Source: Ailanthus altissimus
Lineage: Eukaryota; Streptophyta; Magnoliopsida; Sapindales; Simaroubaceae
Direction: 5' to 3'
Length of the DNA: 64,000 nucleotides
Assembly (NCBI GenBank): GCA_946807835.1
Contig: OX327691.1
Coordinates: 14,621,688-14,685,687, forward strand
Position numbers and translations under genes: made by a program. Below the pieces are notes generated by a model that did not search any database, was not told the origin of the DNA, and worked only from the letters and a program-made list of their open reading frames with translations. Below, piece by piece: positions 39,828-51,002 of the stretch (position 1 is its first letter; each line of letters begins with the position of its first letter).

Positions 39828-42800
39828 TTGTTCGGTTGATTTTGAAAGAGGGAGAAAAGAATTACAACTTAGAAGATTCTGTTGAGAGAATAAATAACTG
39901 GAAATATTATTTGTATTTTAATTGTTTTTTCCTTTTTTTTCTTACTATTATTGTTATTTTTAATCTTTTGGAAATTTCACCGTGGGAGCGGGCAATCCGG
40001 GTCTAGATACGCGTAATGTCTGATAGGACGAAATTACCCGTCATTATTTAGCGTAGATGTTTGTTTTGGTAAGGGTGAATTTGGTAGATAGTAGGGTTTT
40101 TTTCATTTAACTTTTAGTAGTAAAGGAGGGAAGACGGAGGAAATTTGGCTTAATATGGGGTGAAAATTTAAATTAGTTAAATAAATGGTGCGATTCATGG
40201 GATTCTGTGAGATTGGAAGGAAAATTTTAAAAAACAATTAATAGAATAAAGAAATGAATAAGGGTCCACTTAGAAATATGATTATTTTTGTGGTTAGGTT
40301 TGAACTTTGAGCTGTTCGGTGGTCGGAGTTAAAGATTTTGTTGAATGTTGATTTGAAGTAAACTTAAATAATTTTGTTAATAGTCGATTGTAGCTTCTCA
40401 TTTCATTGAGCTCTTGATTAAATTTATTGAAGAAACTCTTGATAGTCTGATTTTCCCTTTCCTTCATAAAAAATATATTCGGTGCATTTTTCCTTTTCTT
40501 ATGTTTTGCCTTTACTAAACGATAAATTATAGGTTGTTAGTTCGTCAAAGGAAATTATTGAATTCTCCTTCAATCTTCGTAATCATACTTGGGAAAGCCC
40601 CTTAAATTTGATGGGATGCACTGTAAGGGTTCAACTTGTGTCTACATAATCATCTTCATATTGAAGTAGAAAATGTATTTTTTCGAGCTCCCCATTTTAT
40701 TGTATAGTTAAAAATTTGGCATTGTAAATTTATGATATTTTTTTGCCCATATGATAAATTCTACGAACAGATCTTAATTTATTTATTTTGTTGGGAACAT
40801 TGTATCTTTAGTGATTTCAAGCTTTCTAATTTTCTCATACAACTCTCTTACTTCTTTTATGATGAAAGTTCTTCTGTTCTCATTATCATGCACTTACCTC
40901 TTTCTCTCCAAGGTCTCCTTGATTTTCGTTTTCGAGGATATCTCGCCTTCTACCTTATCATCTTACAACCATCCATGTTGAAAAAGCCACAATCTATTCT
41001 TTTGCTGTTGAGTATTTCAAGGAGTGTTATTTTTTTTGTATCTTCCCATCTCTATTAATATATCTCTTAGTTCCTGATTCTTCTTCCTCATCTCTTAAAA
41101 TTATTTAAGGATTTTTATCAAAATGTCTGTCATCGCTACGAGAATCTTAATTCTTAAAGTTATCATATTTGGGTTGCTCATATCTCCTCTTCTTGAGTTA
41201 TTAAGAAATTTTAGAAGTAATACTTGATTATGCTTTTGTCCTACTATCTTTTCTACTAAGGTTATTACTAACAAGCTAATTATTTTTGTTTAAAATTTTT
41301 TCATAAACAACACCACTGAAACTCCCTTAAATATTTGCGGTCAATGACCTTTTTTTTTATATTACTCTTTTGATTGACAAAATTTTTTTTTCGCTCTCTT
41401 GTAAAAAAAAATACTTTAATGCTTAAAATAGTGTTTATAAAAAAAAGATGGTGCTATGTGTAGTAGAGAATGTGCATAAATAATTAGGGTTGAATGATTA
41501 AATATTAAGAGTATATGGTAGAATGAATTGTTAATGAATGAATGAATCTCTCGAATAGAATAGTTTTATAGGGTAAGAATTTCAGTCCATCCCAACCTCC
41601 AATATCATGAATGTGTAATTCTATTTAAATTATGATTATCATATTTTATGCCTTTTTCAATATATTATCCCATTATTAATTAGTAAAAGGGTTTAAATGA
41701 AAATCATCTACTTTAAAGAAACTTTCTTTTATGTCATTTTAGAATTCACTAATTAAAGTTAAAATAAATTTGATTTGTTTATAAATTTCTATAACATCCA
41801 TTACCCATTTATGAAAGTTTGCGAGTTGTCGGATCTAGGTTATCTGTTTAAAGACTAGGCATATGTTGATTCAAGCTTCTATCTTTGAGTCGTTAAGCTT
41901 ACTTTAACAGACCTATTCAATTAAACAAAGGAATAGGGGCTGACAATGAATGCATGAACTAGTTAAGCTTGTTGAAAATAAGCTCAACATCATTAATTGA
42001 AGCATATATTATTATAATAATATATGTATTCAATTTACAATTTTTTTTTTATTTGTAGTCTTTCAAAAAGATTTTAACATGTGTTATTAAACATACAAAT
42101 TAAGAGTATTTTCTTAACATAATATGCCAAGATATTTAATTTTCTTTGTGCACGAGTTTAGAAAAAGGGCTTTCCTCCGCATATAAATGAGTGAGATTCA
42201 AGTAAAAATTTACAAAATTCACGAATGATTAGCTTAAAATTACTTTTAAAAAGTTGTTGAGCTTAACTATGTTAGAGAAGGTCGTTTAATTTGTTTTTAG
42301 GGTGAAAGAAAGTGTTTAAACAGTTCAAATTTGACGAGAGGAGAGTCTGGAATAGTTTTCTATGATTAAGTGACTTAAATATTACAATAAAGTTAGAAGA
42401 GAACTCGAATTAAGGTTGAGAGCATGATATTAATGGAGTTAAGATTTTGAGATTTACGTAGAAGTGATTATATTAGAGCAAAGCTCGTTAGAGATCAGTA
42501 AAAAGCATAGTATTAAAGTAGGGAATAATTTTGACTTATTAGATAAGATTAGATTAGGGTTTGATTCTCAGAAAGCTATGGTAGACTCCAATAATTGACT
42601 CTTGATTTCCTTTATTTTTAAGTCTATCCAACGTGTTAGGCTTATTCACGGAACAGGTTACGTTATTATTGGTTCAAATTTCTTAGCCAAATTATGACTA
42701 CAAATCTAAATAATGCAGTAATTACAAGACATATTTCTCTTGAATTAAAAATGGAGGACTGTCCGAGCGAGAGTAAATTAAGGTCTAATGGTAAATATGT

Positions 42801-43016
42801 AAACAACTTGTATGTATTAAGCAATTATGAAGTTTTTATTTATATTTAGGATATGTAAATTTACACTTTCTAGTGGAAAATGGAGCTCGTTTATCGTCAA
42901 CTAAGCAATAATATATCCATCTACTATAATAATATAATAGCTGCAGCCAGCCATTTTTGCCCTAGCTTTATTTTTTATTTTTATTTTTGCATCAAAGAGG
43001 ACAGTTCATCCAAGGA
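39828..43016. other. AT-rich spacer between the two protease copies
   Basis: About 3.2 kb of AT-rich DNA. Reading frames such as 40732-41058 are Phe/Leu/Ile-rich low-complexity translations with no homology I can see. Nothing with defined ends was found. Confidence 0.55.
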
Positions 43017-44701
43017 TTAGGGACGCCTGTTGCTGCTGCTGCAATCTGTAGAAACCCAACCAAGCTGCCGCTTCTCATTGTCATAAACCACCATTTTGTC
43101 TTGCATAAAAATTTCTAAACACCAATAAGAAAGAAAAAAGAAAAACAAAAGGAAAAATATAAGGCCATAATTATATTGTCGAAGAGCAAAAAGAAAGAAA
43201 AAAGTGTTAATTGTAATTGTATTAATAAGATTTTTGGTAGGTTAATCATGTAAAATTCCTACCTCCAATTAAGTTGGTTTCTTCGAGTCCTTCTTTAGCA
43301 GCATCCAAAATCCCCAAGCACACATTTTTAAGACCCTGAAAATTCAAGTTCTTATCAGATAAGTAGTTTTTAGTGCTTTAATTAAGCTATATATTGCCTG
43401 TAATAGAGGTACTCACACTGATAATAAGATAGGTCTCGGGTGGTATATGCATCTGAACTGAGCTGGGATTAGTAAAGCTCAGTGACAAAGGTTTGAAGAA
43501 TCTTTTGACTTCATTAATGGATATGAAAGGGCCTTTCCAGCAATTTGGAAGTGCTTTTATCATCTGGTGCAGGTTTTAGCGGCGTCCAGCTTAAAGCTCC
43601 CTCAATCTGAGACATGAATAAGTGACCATATCACATCAATTTATTTGTAGAGGAAATTATACGCTTGATTTCCTTTCTTACCAAATAGACTATGGCTTGG
43701 TAAATTCGGGTTGTGAAATAAGCAGACGAGGTTCCACTGTCGAAAATGGGCCGAAGGCCTTTGGCGATAGAAGATTTTTCATCAAATAAAAGCTCAGCAG
43801 GTCCCACCACATAGTGTATACTGAAATAATTAACCAGGAAAATGCATGTTGGTGTCTGGATATGGATTGATCGAAGTATGCGAGGAAACGAAGCTGTAAA
43901 TGGAGGAAGAACGCGCTTACTAGTCAGCAGGATTTTGCAGCATATTTGTCCAGGCAAGTCTTTGACGAGGGACAATATCATCTCCCAGGAACAAAATCCC
44001 TTCTCCTCTTCCACTTATACAATGGCCTATCACATTTTTTATTAGGCCAAGGGCATGCAATTGTGACACTATGCTCACTCTGCCTCTGCCAAGTCCAAGA
44101 ACTCCAGCCGTGTCCGGGGGAGGATGTGGACCACGATTCTGTTGATTATATCCACAACTGCAAAACAAGAACATCAGAGAAAAAAAAGTACCATCAGGAT
44201 TTTGATGAGCATAAATCCAGATCAAGAAATTGATTAGAAAAATTCATTTGAAGGGCTCAAACTGAGACCTTGACTTCGAGCTGCTTAACTAAAAGCTCAA
44301 TTTTAGTATTGACAATTCATGAATTGGCTTCAAGCTCAAGCCATTTCAGAATTTGATCAACAATTGACTTTATCTTATACAAAATTGCCAAAGTAACTTC
44401 TGTGATCAAAATCACTGCCAAAATAAAAGGTCGTTTGCTTATTGTATTGACATACCCGAAGGTCAAGAGAGGTCAAGAGGACATCTGAGATTGAACCATT
44501 GTGTAATTTTATGGGAAACAAATCAGACACCAGAAAACCACGAGATATGCCATGATCAGCATATTCGATCAAATAATCACATTGAGCATTTGGGTATGTA
44601 CAGTGGGGGCGCTTCGGCCAGTGAAGGGCGGCGCATCGAGGGTCTGAGCAACGCACGAGGTTGTTATGGGGCCTGTATCGCTTTTCAGGAGGCTGCAAAC
44701 C

Positions 44702-45383
44702 TGTTGGTGGGATCCACATCATGTGAGTCCAGGGGCCTCTATGTAATTAGCCATGAAGGGAGCTGAGTGAAATTTGCCATAAGTGCACAGTGCACAATTG
44801 TGAGTTTTGTTGATTTTGGCCGAGAAGCAGAATGCAGAATGCAGAATGCAGAAGCAGAAAACAGAGAAGAAACGAGAGAAGGGGAGAAAATTAAAAACTT
44901 AGGGTTTTAGTTTTTCCTTTAATGATTGGATGTCAATTTGAGCTCCGATTTTGCTCAAATTTTGAAGGTGAGTTTCCAACATCTTGCTCTACATTTTTAT
45001 CGGATTTGATTTTCGATTTAGCCTCTGATTTAGCATTATCTAGCAAATTTACATTTAAGGAGAATTTGTTAGATTTATTGTTGTTGAGCCAAGATTAATG
45101 TTCTTGATGTTGTGGTGAGCCTCTAGTGGTGATTCTAGAGAGAACATTGTTGTAATCCCATTATTATTGCATAGTGGAAGTGTTGATATCGGACTACGGT
45201 CCCGTGGTTTTTCCCGAATTGGGTTTTCCACGTAAAAGTTTGGTGTTCATTGTGATTGATTGATGGTTAATGTTTGTGGTAATATTGTTGTGCTTACATT
45301 AGTGATATATTGCCCATTTTAATAACACAACGTGGGAGAAAGAATTGTTTCCGCTGTGTAGTATTTTGTGATCTTTCCCAACA
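44702..45383 (+). repeat. 5' LTR of the intact Copia element
   Basis: 682 bases, beginning TGTTGGTGGG and ending TCCCAACA. It contains three tandem GCAGAAT units near 44826, against two in the right LTR. It carries the element's promoter, but no TATA box could be chosen with confidence. Confidence 0.95.
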
Positions 45384-45386
45384 AAG

Positions 45387-45398
45387 TGGTATCAGAGC
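45387..45398 (+). other. Primer-binding site of the intact Copia element
   Basis: TGGTATCAGAGC follows the 5' LTR after three bases. It is complementary to the initiator methionine tRNA fragment that primes reverse transcription in most plant Copia elements. Confidence 0.9.
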
Positions 45399-45436
45399 TA
45401 GCCAGGTTGTGCAGTGCTTGATTTGTGTTGATTAAA

Positions 45437-48400
45437 ATGGATGAAAATTCTGCATGCATGATTAAACTGAAGGCATGGAATTATGCTATATGGAAGTCCA
45501 GAATGGAGGATTTACTTTTTGTAAAAGACCTACATGAACCCATTGAAGGGGATGCTGTAAAATCCGAGAAAATGAGTGATAAGGAGTGGATCCAATTACA
45601 TAGAAAATGTGTTGGCACCATTAGGCAATGGATAGATCAGAGTGTATTTCACCATGTGGCAAAAGAGACCAAGGCTGATGTTATGTGGAGAAAATTGGAG
45701 TCCATTTATGAGCAGCCTACACCACAAAATAAAGCCAATTTAATGAAGAGGCTTGTGAATCTAAAATACAAGGAAGGGTGCAGTATAGCTGAGCACACCA
45801 GTGAGTTTCAAGGCCTAGTGAACCAGTTGACAACTATGAATATTTCACTAGATGATGAATTACAAGCATTGTTATTGCTTAGTTCCTTACCGGATAGTTG
45901 GGAGACATTGGTGGTGTCAGTAAATAATTCAGCGCCAAATGGGAAGCTAACCGTGGAAATGGTTAAGGATAGAATGCAAAATGAAGAAGCCAGAAGAAAG
46001 AATGCAGGTATGAGTTCTTCTGAGACAGAAACACTTGTTACAGAAAAGCATGAAAGACGTGGAAGAAGCCAAAGTAGAAGTTCTGGTAATAACAACTACA
46101 GAGGAAGATCCAAGTCTCAACGGAAAAATGTCAAGTGTTACCATTGCAACAAAATTGGGCATATAAAGAGAGAGTGTAGAATATGGAAAAGGGAACAGGC
46201 TATGGAAAGAGGTGAATCACAGAAAAATGAACAAGTAAGCAATACAGTAGTTGCTGATGGGGATATGACTATTGTTTATGATGAAAACTCCATAAATCTT
46301 ACATGTCATACAAGTGATTGGGTAATTGATTCGGGTGCTTCATTTCATGTTACTTCAAATTGTGATTTCTTCACATCCTACGCTAGTGGTGATTTTGGCT
46401 ATGTCAGGATGGGAAATGATGGTGCATCCAAGATTGTGGGAATAAGAGATATTTACTTGGAGTCCAGTGTTGGTAGCAGATTACTACTGAAGGATGTCAG
46501 ACATGTTCCAGAAATGCGTCTGAATTTGATCTCCACCGGCAAGCTTGATGATGATGGTTATTGCAACTACTTTGGTGAAGGTAAATGGAAGCTCACCAAA
46601 GGTTCTATAATTCTAGCCAAAGGAAGGAAGGTAAACACTCTCTATGTTATGGAAGCTAAGCTCATAAAAGAAGATGTCAATGTAGCAGCAAAAGAATCTG
46701 ACATTGAGTTGTGGCATAAAAGGCTTGGCCACATAAGTGAGAAAGGGCTTCAAGTTCTAGTCAAGAAGAATTTTCTGCCCAGCTTCACAGGTAAGTCTCT
46801 CAAACCTTGTGATCATTGTTTAGCAGGAAAGGCACATAGAGTTGCATTTCGTAATTCTTATCCATCTAGAAGAGCAAACTTACTTGATTTGATACACACT
46901 GATGTATGTACTATGCAAACTAGAACACGTGGAGGTGCACTTTACTTTGTAACTTTTATTGATGATTGTTCTAGAAAAGTGTGGATTTTTGCTCTGAAAT
47001 CTAAAGACCAGGTACTTGATGTCTTTAAAGATTTTCATGTTAAGGTTGAGAGAGGGACAGGGAGACAGTTGAAATGTGTAAGGGCAGACAATGGTGGTGA
47101 GTACAGAGGACCATTTGAGCAGTATTGTAGATCTCATGGTATCAGACTTGAGAAGACCGTGCCAAAAACTCCTCAGCAAAATGGTGTGGCAGAGAGAATG
47201 AACAGAACGATTCAAGAAAGAATCAGGTGTATGCTCTCTGATGCAAAGCTACCTAAATACTTTTGGGGTGAAGCAATGCGTACTGTAGTTGATTTAATTA
47301 ACCTTTCTCCTTCAGCTCCTTTGGATGATGATGTACCTGAAAGAGTTTGGACCGGGAAAGATGTTTCATATAAGCACTTAAGAGTGTTTGGTTGCAGGGC
47401 ATTTGTTCACATTCCAAAAGATGAAAGGTCGAAGCTTGACAATAAGGCTAAGGAGTGTATCTTTTTGGGTTATGCACATGAAGACTTTGGGTACAGATTA
47501 TGGGATCCAGTGAGTCAGAAAATCATCAGAAGCAGAGATGTTACATTTCTTGAAGATCAGATAGTTGATGGGGTAGAAAAAGATGAGAAGCCTCAAGAAT
47601 GTGATGAAATTCCTATTCCTGATACTTCTAGATCAGTTCTTCCACCTGTAGTTTATGATGATTATGGGGGAGACGCACAAGAAGATTTTGATGATAGAGT
47701 TGATGATGATGGTCCAGCAGAACAGGTTGAGCAAGCACCTCAAGAATCATTTGATCCACCTGTTGAGCCTCAGTTAAGAAGATCTATGAGAGAGCGCCAC
47801 CACTCCTCCAAATATCCACCACATGAGTATGTGATGCTTACAGATGGGGGAGAACCTGAAAACTTTCATGAAGTTATGTCTCACCAGCACAAGAATGAGT
47901 GGTTTAAAGCTATGCAAGAGGAGATAAAATCCTTGCATGAGAACCACACTTATGAGTTATCAAAACTGCCTAAAGGTAAGAGAGCTTTGAAGAACAAATG
48001 GGTTTACAGGCTGAAGACTGAAAACAACTCACAACTAAGGTACAAGGCTAGGTTGGTTGTGAAAGGGTTTGGTCAGAAGAAAGGAATTGATTTTGAAGAA
48101 ATTTTTTCTCCTGTAGTGAAGATGTCTTCTATCCGAGTTGTCCTTGGTTTAGCAGCAAATTTAAACTTGGAGATTGAGCAGCTTGATGTAAAGACAGCTT
48201 TCCTTCATGGTGATTTGGAGGAGGAAATCTACATGGAACAGCCTGAGGGATTCAGAGTCAAAGGCAAGGAAGATTTAGTGTGCAAGTTGAAGAAAAGCTT
48301 GTATGGGCTGAAACAAGCACCGAGACAGTGGTACAAGAAATTTGATTCTTTTATGGAGAATCATGGTTTCAGCAGGACTACATCAGACCATTGTGTTTTT

Positions 48401-49414
48401 ATGAAGAGGTTTGCTGATAATGACTTTATTATTCTCTTGCTTTATGTGGATGATATGTTAATTATTGGCCATGATGGTAGTAAAATTGAAGGATTGAAGA
48501 GAGAACTTGGTAAGTCATTTGCTATGAAGGATTTAGGACAGGCTAAGCAAATCCTTGGCATGAAGATCTCCCGTGACAGGAAAAATGAGAAGTTATGGTT
48601 ATCTCAAGAAAACTACATTGAAAGAGTTCTTGAAAGATTCAACATGAGTAAGGCAAAACCAGTTAGTTCACCACTTGCAGGTCACTTCAAGCTTAGTTCC
48701 AAGCAATGTCCTACAAGTGAGAAAGAAAAGGAAGAAATGGGTGCAGTGCCTTATGCATCAGCTGTTGGTAGTTTGATGTATGCTATGGTTTGTACTAGGC
48801 CAGATATTGCTCATGCAGTTGGTGTTGTTAGTCGGTTTCTCTCTAATCCTGGCAAGGAGCATTGGACAGCAGTGAAGTGGATTTTCAGATACCTTAGAGG
48901 CACCTCTAAGACATGTTTATGTTTTGGTGGTGATAAATCTGTGTTGTATGGGTACACAGATGCAGACATGGCAGGAGATGTGGATTCTAGGAAGTCTACA
49001 TCAGGATACCTGATTACTTTTGCAGGGGGAGCTGTGTCATGGCAATCCAGACTTCAGAAATGTGTTGCTTTGTCTACCACAGAGGCTGAGTATATTGCAA
49101 TTACTGAAGCTTGTAAAGAAACCTTGTGGATGAAGAAGTTCCTACAAGAATTGAGTGTGAAGCAAGAGAACTACATAGTTTACTGTGACAGTCAGAGCGC
49201 CATTCACTTGGCAAAGAACCCAACATTCCACTCAAGATCCAAGCACATTGATGTTAGGTATCATTGGGTACGTGACGTATTAGAATCAAAACTGTTACAA
49301 CTTGAAAAGATACATACAAGTGAGAATGGATCGGATATGATGACTAAATCATTGTCCAAGGAGAAGCTTCAAGTTTGTAAAGGGAAAGCGGGTCTAGTGG
49401 ATCCTTTCACATGA
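45437..49414 (+). CDS. Copia Gag-Pol polyprotein
   Basis: One open frame of 1,325 codons from ATG 45437 (MDENSACMIKL) to TGA. An upstream extension lacks an ATG, so this start is preferred. Domains in order: Gag; CCHC zinc knuckle CYHCNKIGHIKREC (about residue 233); aspartic protease WVIDSGASFH (about 295); integrase HHCC (LWHKRLGH...CDHC) and core D, D, E at HTDVCT, RADNGGEY and NGVAERMNRT (485-590); reverse transcriptase with YVDDML (about 1003); RNase H with YTDADMAGD and CDSQSAIHL (1170-1255). All key residues are present, with no stop or frameshift. It copies element RNA to DNA in cytoplasmic particles and integrates it. The single fused frame and TNT1-like motifs suggest the Tork/TNT1 group, which I hold only loosely. 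Confidence 0.96.
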   Translation: MDENSACMIKLKAWNYAIWKSRMEDLLFVKDLHEPIEGDAVKSEKMSDKEWIQLHRKCVGTIRQWIDQSVFHHVAKETKADVMWRKLESIYEQPTPQNKANLMKRLVNLKYKEGCSIAEHTSEFQGLVNQLTTMNISLDDELQALLLLSSLPDSWETLVVSVNNSAPNGKLTVEMVKDRMQNEEARRKNAGMSSSETETLVTEKHERRGRSQSRSSGNNNYRGRSKSQRKNVKCYHCNKIGHIKRECRIWKREQAMERGESQKNEQVSNTVVADGDMTIVYDENSINLTCHTSDWVIDSGASFHVTSNCDFFTSYASGDFGYVRMGNDGASKIVGIRDIYLESSVGSRLLLKDVRHVPEMRLNLISTGKLDDDGYCNYFGEGKWKLTKGSIILAKGRKVNTLYVMEAKLIKEDVNVAAKESDIELWHKRLGHISEKGLQVLVKKNFLPSFTGKSLKPCDHCLAGKAHRVAFRNSYPSRRANLLDLIHTDVCTMQTRTRGGALYFVTFIDDCSRKVWIFALKSKDQVLDVFKDFHVKVERGTGRQLKCVRADNGGEYRGPFEQYCRSHGIRLEKTVPKTPQQNGVAERMNRTIQERIRCMLSDAKLPKYFWGEAMRTVVDLINLSPSAPLDDDVPERVWTGKDVSYKHLRVFGCRAFVHIPKDERSKLDNKAKECIFLGYAHEDFGYRLWDPVSQKIIRSRDVTFLEDQIVDGVEKDEKPQECDEIPIPDTSRSVLPPVVYDDYGGDAQEDFDDRVDDDGPAEQVEQAPQESFDPPVEPQLRRSMRERHHSSKYPPHEYVMLTDGGEPENFHEVMSHQHKNEWFKAMQEEIKSLHENHTYELSKLPKGKRALKNKWVYRLKTENNSQLRYKARLVVKGFGQKKGIDFEEIFSPVVKMSSIRVVLGLAANLNLEIEQLDVKTAFLHGDLEEEIYMEQPEGFRVKGKEDLVCKLKKSLYGLKQAPRQWYKKFDSFMENHGFSRTTSDHCVFMKRFADNDFIILLLYVDDMLIIGHDGSKIEGLKRELGKSFAMKDLGQAKQILGMKISRDRKNEKLWLSQENYIERVLERFNMSKAKPVSSPLAGHFKLSSKQCPTSEKEKEEMGAVPYASAVGSLMYAMVCTRPDIAHAVGVVSRFLSNPGKEHWTAVKWIFRYLRGTSKTCLCFGGDKSVLYGYTDADMAGDVDSRKSTSGYLITFAGGAVSWQSRLQKCVALSTTEAEYIAITEACKETLWMKKFLQELSVKQENYIVYCDSQSAIHLAKNPTFHSRSKHIDVRYHWVRDVLESKLLQLEKIHTSENGSDMMTKSLSKEKLQVCKGKAGLVDPFT

Positions 49415-49430
49415 CGTGGAGGGGGAGATT

Positions 49431-50105
49431 TGTTGGTGGGATCCACATCATGTGGGTTCAGGGGCCTCTATGTAATTAGCCATGAAGGGAGCTGAGTGAA
49501 ATTTGCCATAAGTGCACAGTGCACAATTGTGAGTTTTGTTGATTTTGGCCGAGAAGCAGAATGCAGAATGCAGAAGCAGAAAACAGAGAAGAAACGAGAG
49601 AAGGGGAGAAAATTAAAAACTTAGGGTTTTAGTTTTTCCTTTAATGATTGGATGTCAATTTGAGCTCCGATTTTGCTCAAATTTTGAAGGTGAGTTTCCA
49701 ACATCTTGCTCTACATTTTTATCGGATTTGATTTTCGATTTAGCCTCTGATTTAGCATTATCTAGCAAATTTACATTTAAGGAGAATTTGTTAGATTTAT
49801 TGTTGTTGAGCCAAGATTAATGTTCTTGATGTTGTGGTGAGCCTCTAGTGGTGATTCTAGAGAGAACATTGTTGTAATCCCATTATTATTGCATAGTGGA
49901 AGTGTTGATATCGGACTACGGTCCCGTGGTTTTTCCCGAATTGGGTTTTCCACGTAAAAGTTTGGTGTTCATTGTGATTGATTGATGGTTAATGTTTGTG
50001 GTAATATTGTTGTGCTTACATTAGTGATATATTGCCCATTTTAATAACACAACGTGGGAGAAAGAATTGTTTCCGCTGTGTAGTATTTTGTGATCTTTCC
50101 CAACA
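49431..50105 (+). repeat. 3' LTR of the intact Copia element
   Basis: 675 bases, TGTTGG...CCCAACA, preceded by the polypurine tract ending GGAGGGGGAGATT at 49430. Compared with the 5' LTR it has GGGTTC for GAGTCC near the start and one GCAGAAT unit fewer. Confidence 0.95.
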
Positions 50106-50525
50106 AAACCAAATAATTAATGAACAAAAACTATGGTTGCTTCTGTCATTTACTATTAGGGAAAATAAGAGTGTGTGTTGGTTGTGTAATGATAAATTTG
50201 CCTTGGTGCAGCCGGTACAAGGAGCATCGCATTGAACCCAAGTGAGATCACTGCCTGTGTCAAAATCGAAGTCAAAAAGCTTTAGTGGCTTGCCTATGCT
50301 GAGGTTCACAGCATAATACCTGCAAATCGAAATGGATGAGTGACAAAATATATTCAAAAACAAGAGGGACTTATCGAATTGATCCAAAAGAACTGGCAAA
50401 AGGAGTAGCAAATTCAAATTCTCTTTCATTCGAGCTAATCTAAAAGAACAACGCACAAGCAAAATGAAATTAGAATTGCATAACATTCTAAAACAAGATC
50501 ACGTACCGTTTACCCAAGAGGATAA

Positions 50526-50924
50526 TATTAGAAAATTGAAGGGTGATATATAGTCGCAGTTAAAGTGAAATTAAAAAAATAATAAAAGTAAAAATTATAT
50601 CAAACACAAAAGTTTACGTGGTTCGACTTTTAACTTACGTTTACGGGCAAAAATAGAAAAAAAATTTACTATTAAAAATGGAGAATATAAATATTGTAGT
50701 GTTTTAACCTTACAACCCAATACACCAAATTCTCTTAAATCACTTAAAAACTCTCTCAAAATTGAATTAGGAATGAATTGCTAAACTCTCCCTGTCCACA
50801 TGTTAAACTCTCCCTATAATAGGGAGAGTTTTAACATGTGGACAACCTTTTTAAGGCTGTCTACCATTGTGTAATTGCTGGCACCGTGTGCCAGTAATTA
50901 TGTAGTTGGCACACGTTACTAACA
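50526..50924 (-). repeat. 3' LTR of the decayed Copia element
   Basis: 399 bases, bounded by TATTAG and CTAACA. It is about 60 bases longer than its partner because it holds a palindromic segment near 50794-50843. A polypurine-type stretch (AAGTGAGAGAAT on the minus strand) adjoins it at about 50936-50925. Confidence 0.85.
50794..50843. repeat. Near-perfect palindrome inside an LTR
   Basis: The left arm starts GTCCACATGTTAAACTCTCC and the right arm is its reverse complement apart from one extra base. The arms are about 24 bases with almost no loop. The other LTR lacks it. Confidence 0.8.
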
Positions 50925-51002
50925 ATTCTCTCACTTGGAGATTTGATTGAGAATCAATCAAGTCTTCACACTATTCTTTCTTCTTCGCCAAAGTCATATT
51001 GC

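Larger units (their letters stand above)
44702..50105 (+). mobile_element. Ty1/Copia LTR retrotransposon, nearly intact, 5.4 kb
   Basis: It carries two LTRs (44702-45383 and 49431-50105), both TGTTGG...CCAACA, flanked by an exact 5-base duplication AAACC (44697-44701 and 50106-50110). A TGGTATCAGAGC primer-binding site follows the left LTR and a purine tract GGAGGGGGAGA precedes the right LTR. One uninterrupted gag-pol frame fills the interior. The domain order, integrase before reverse transcriptase, makes it Copia. By eye the LTRs differ by two substitutions and one copy of a 7-base repeat, so the insertion is young. Confidence 0.97.

Noticed and set aside
40732..41058. 108-codon frame in the spacer between the protease copies
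   Set aside because: The Phe/Leu/Ser-rich translation is typical of random AT-rich DNA. No homology or splice context was seen.
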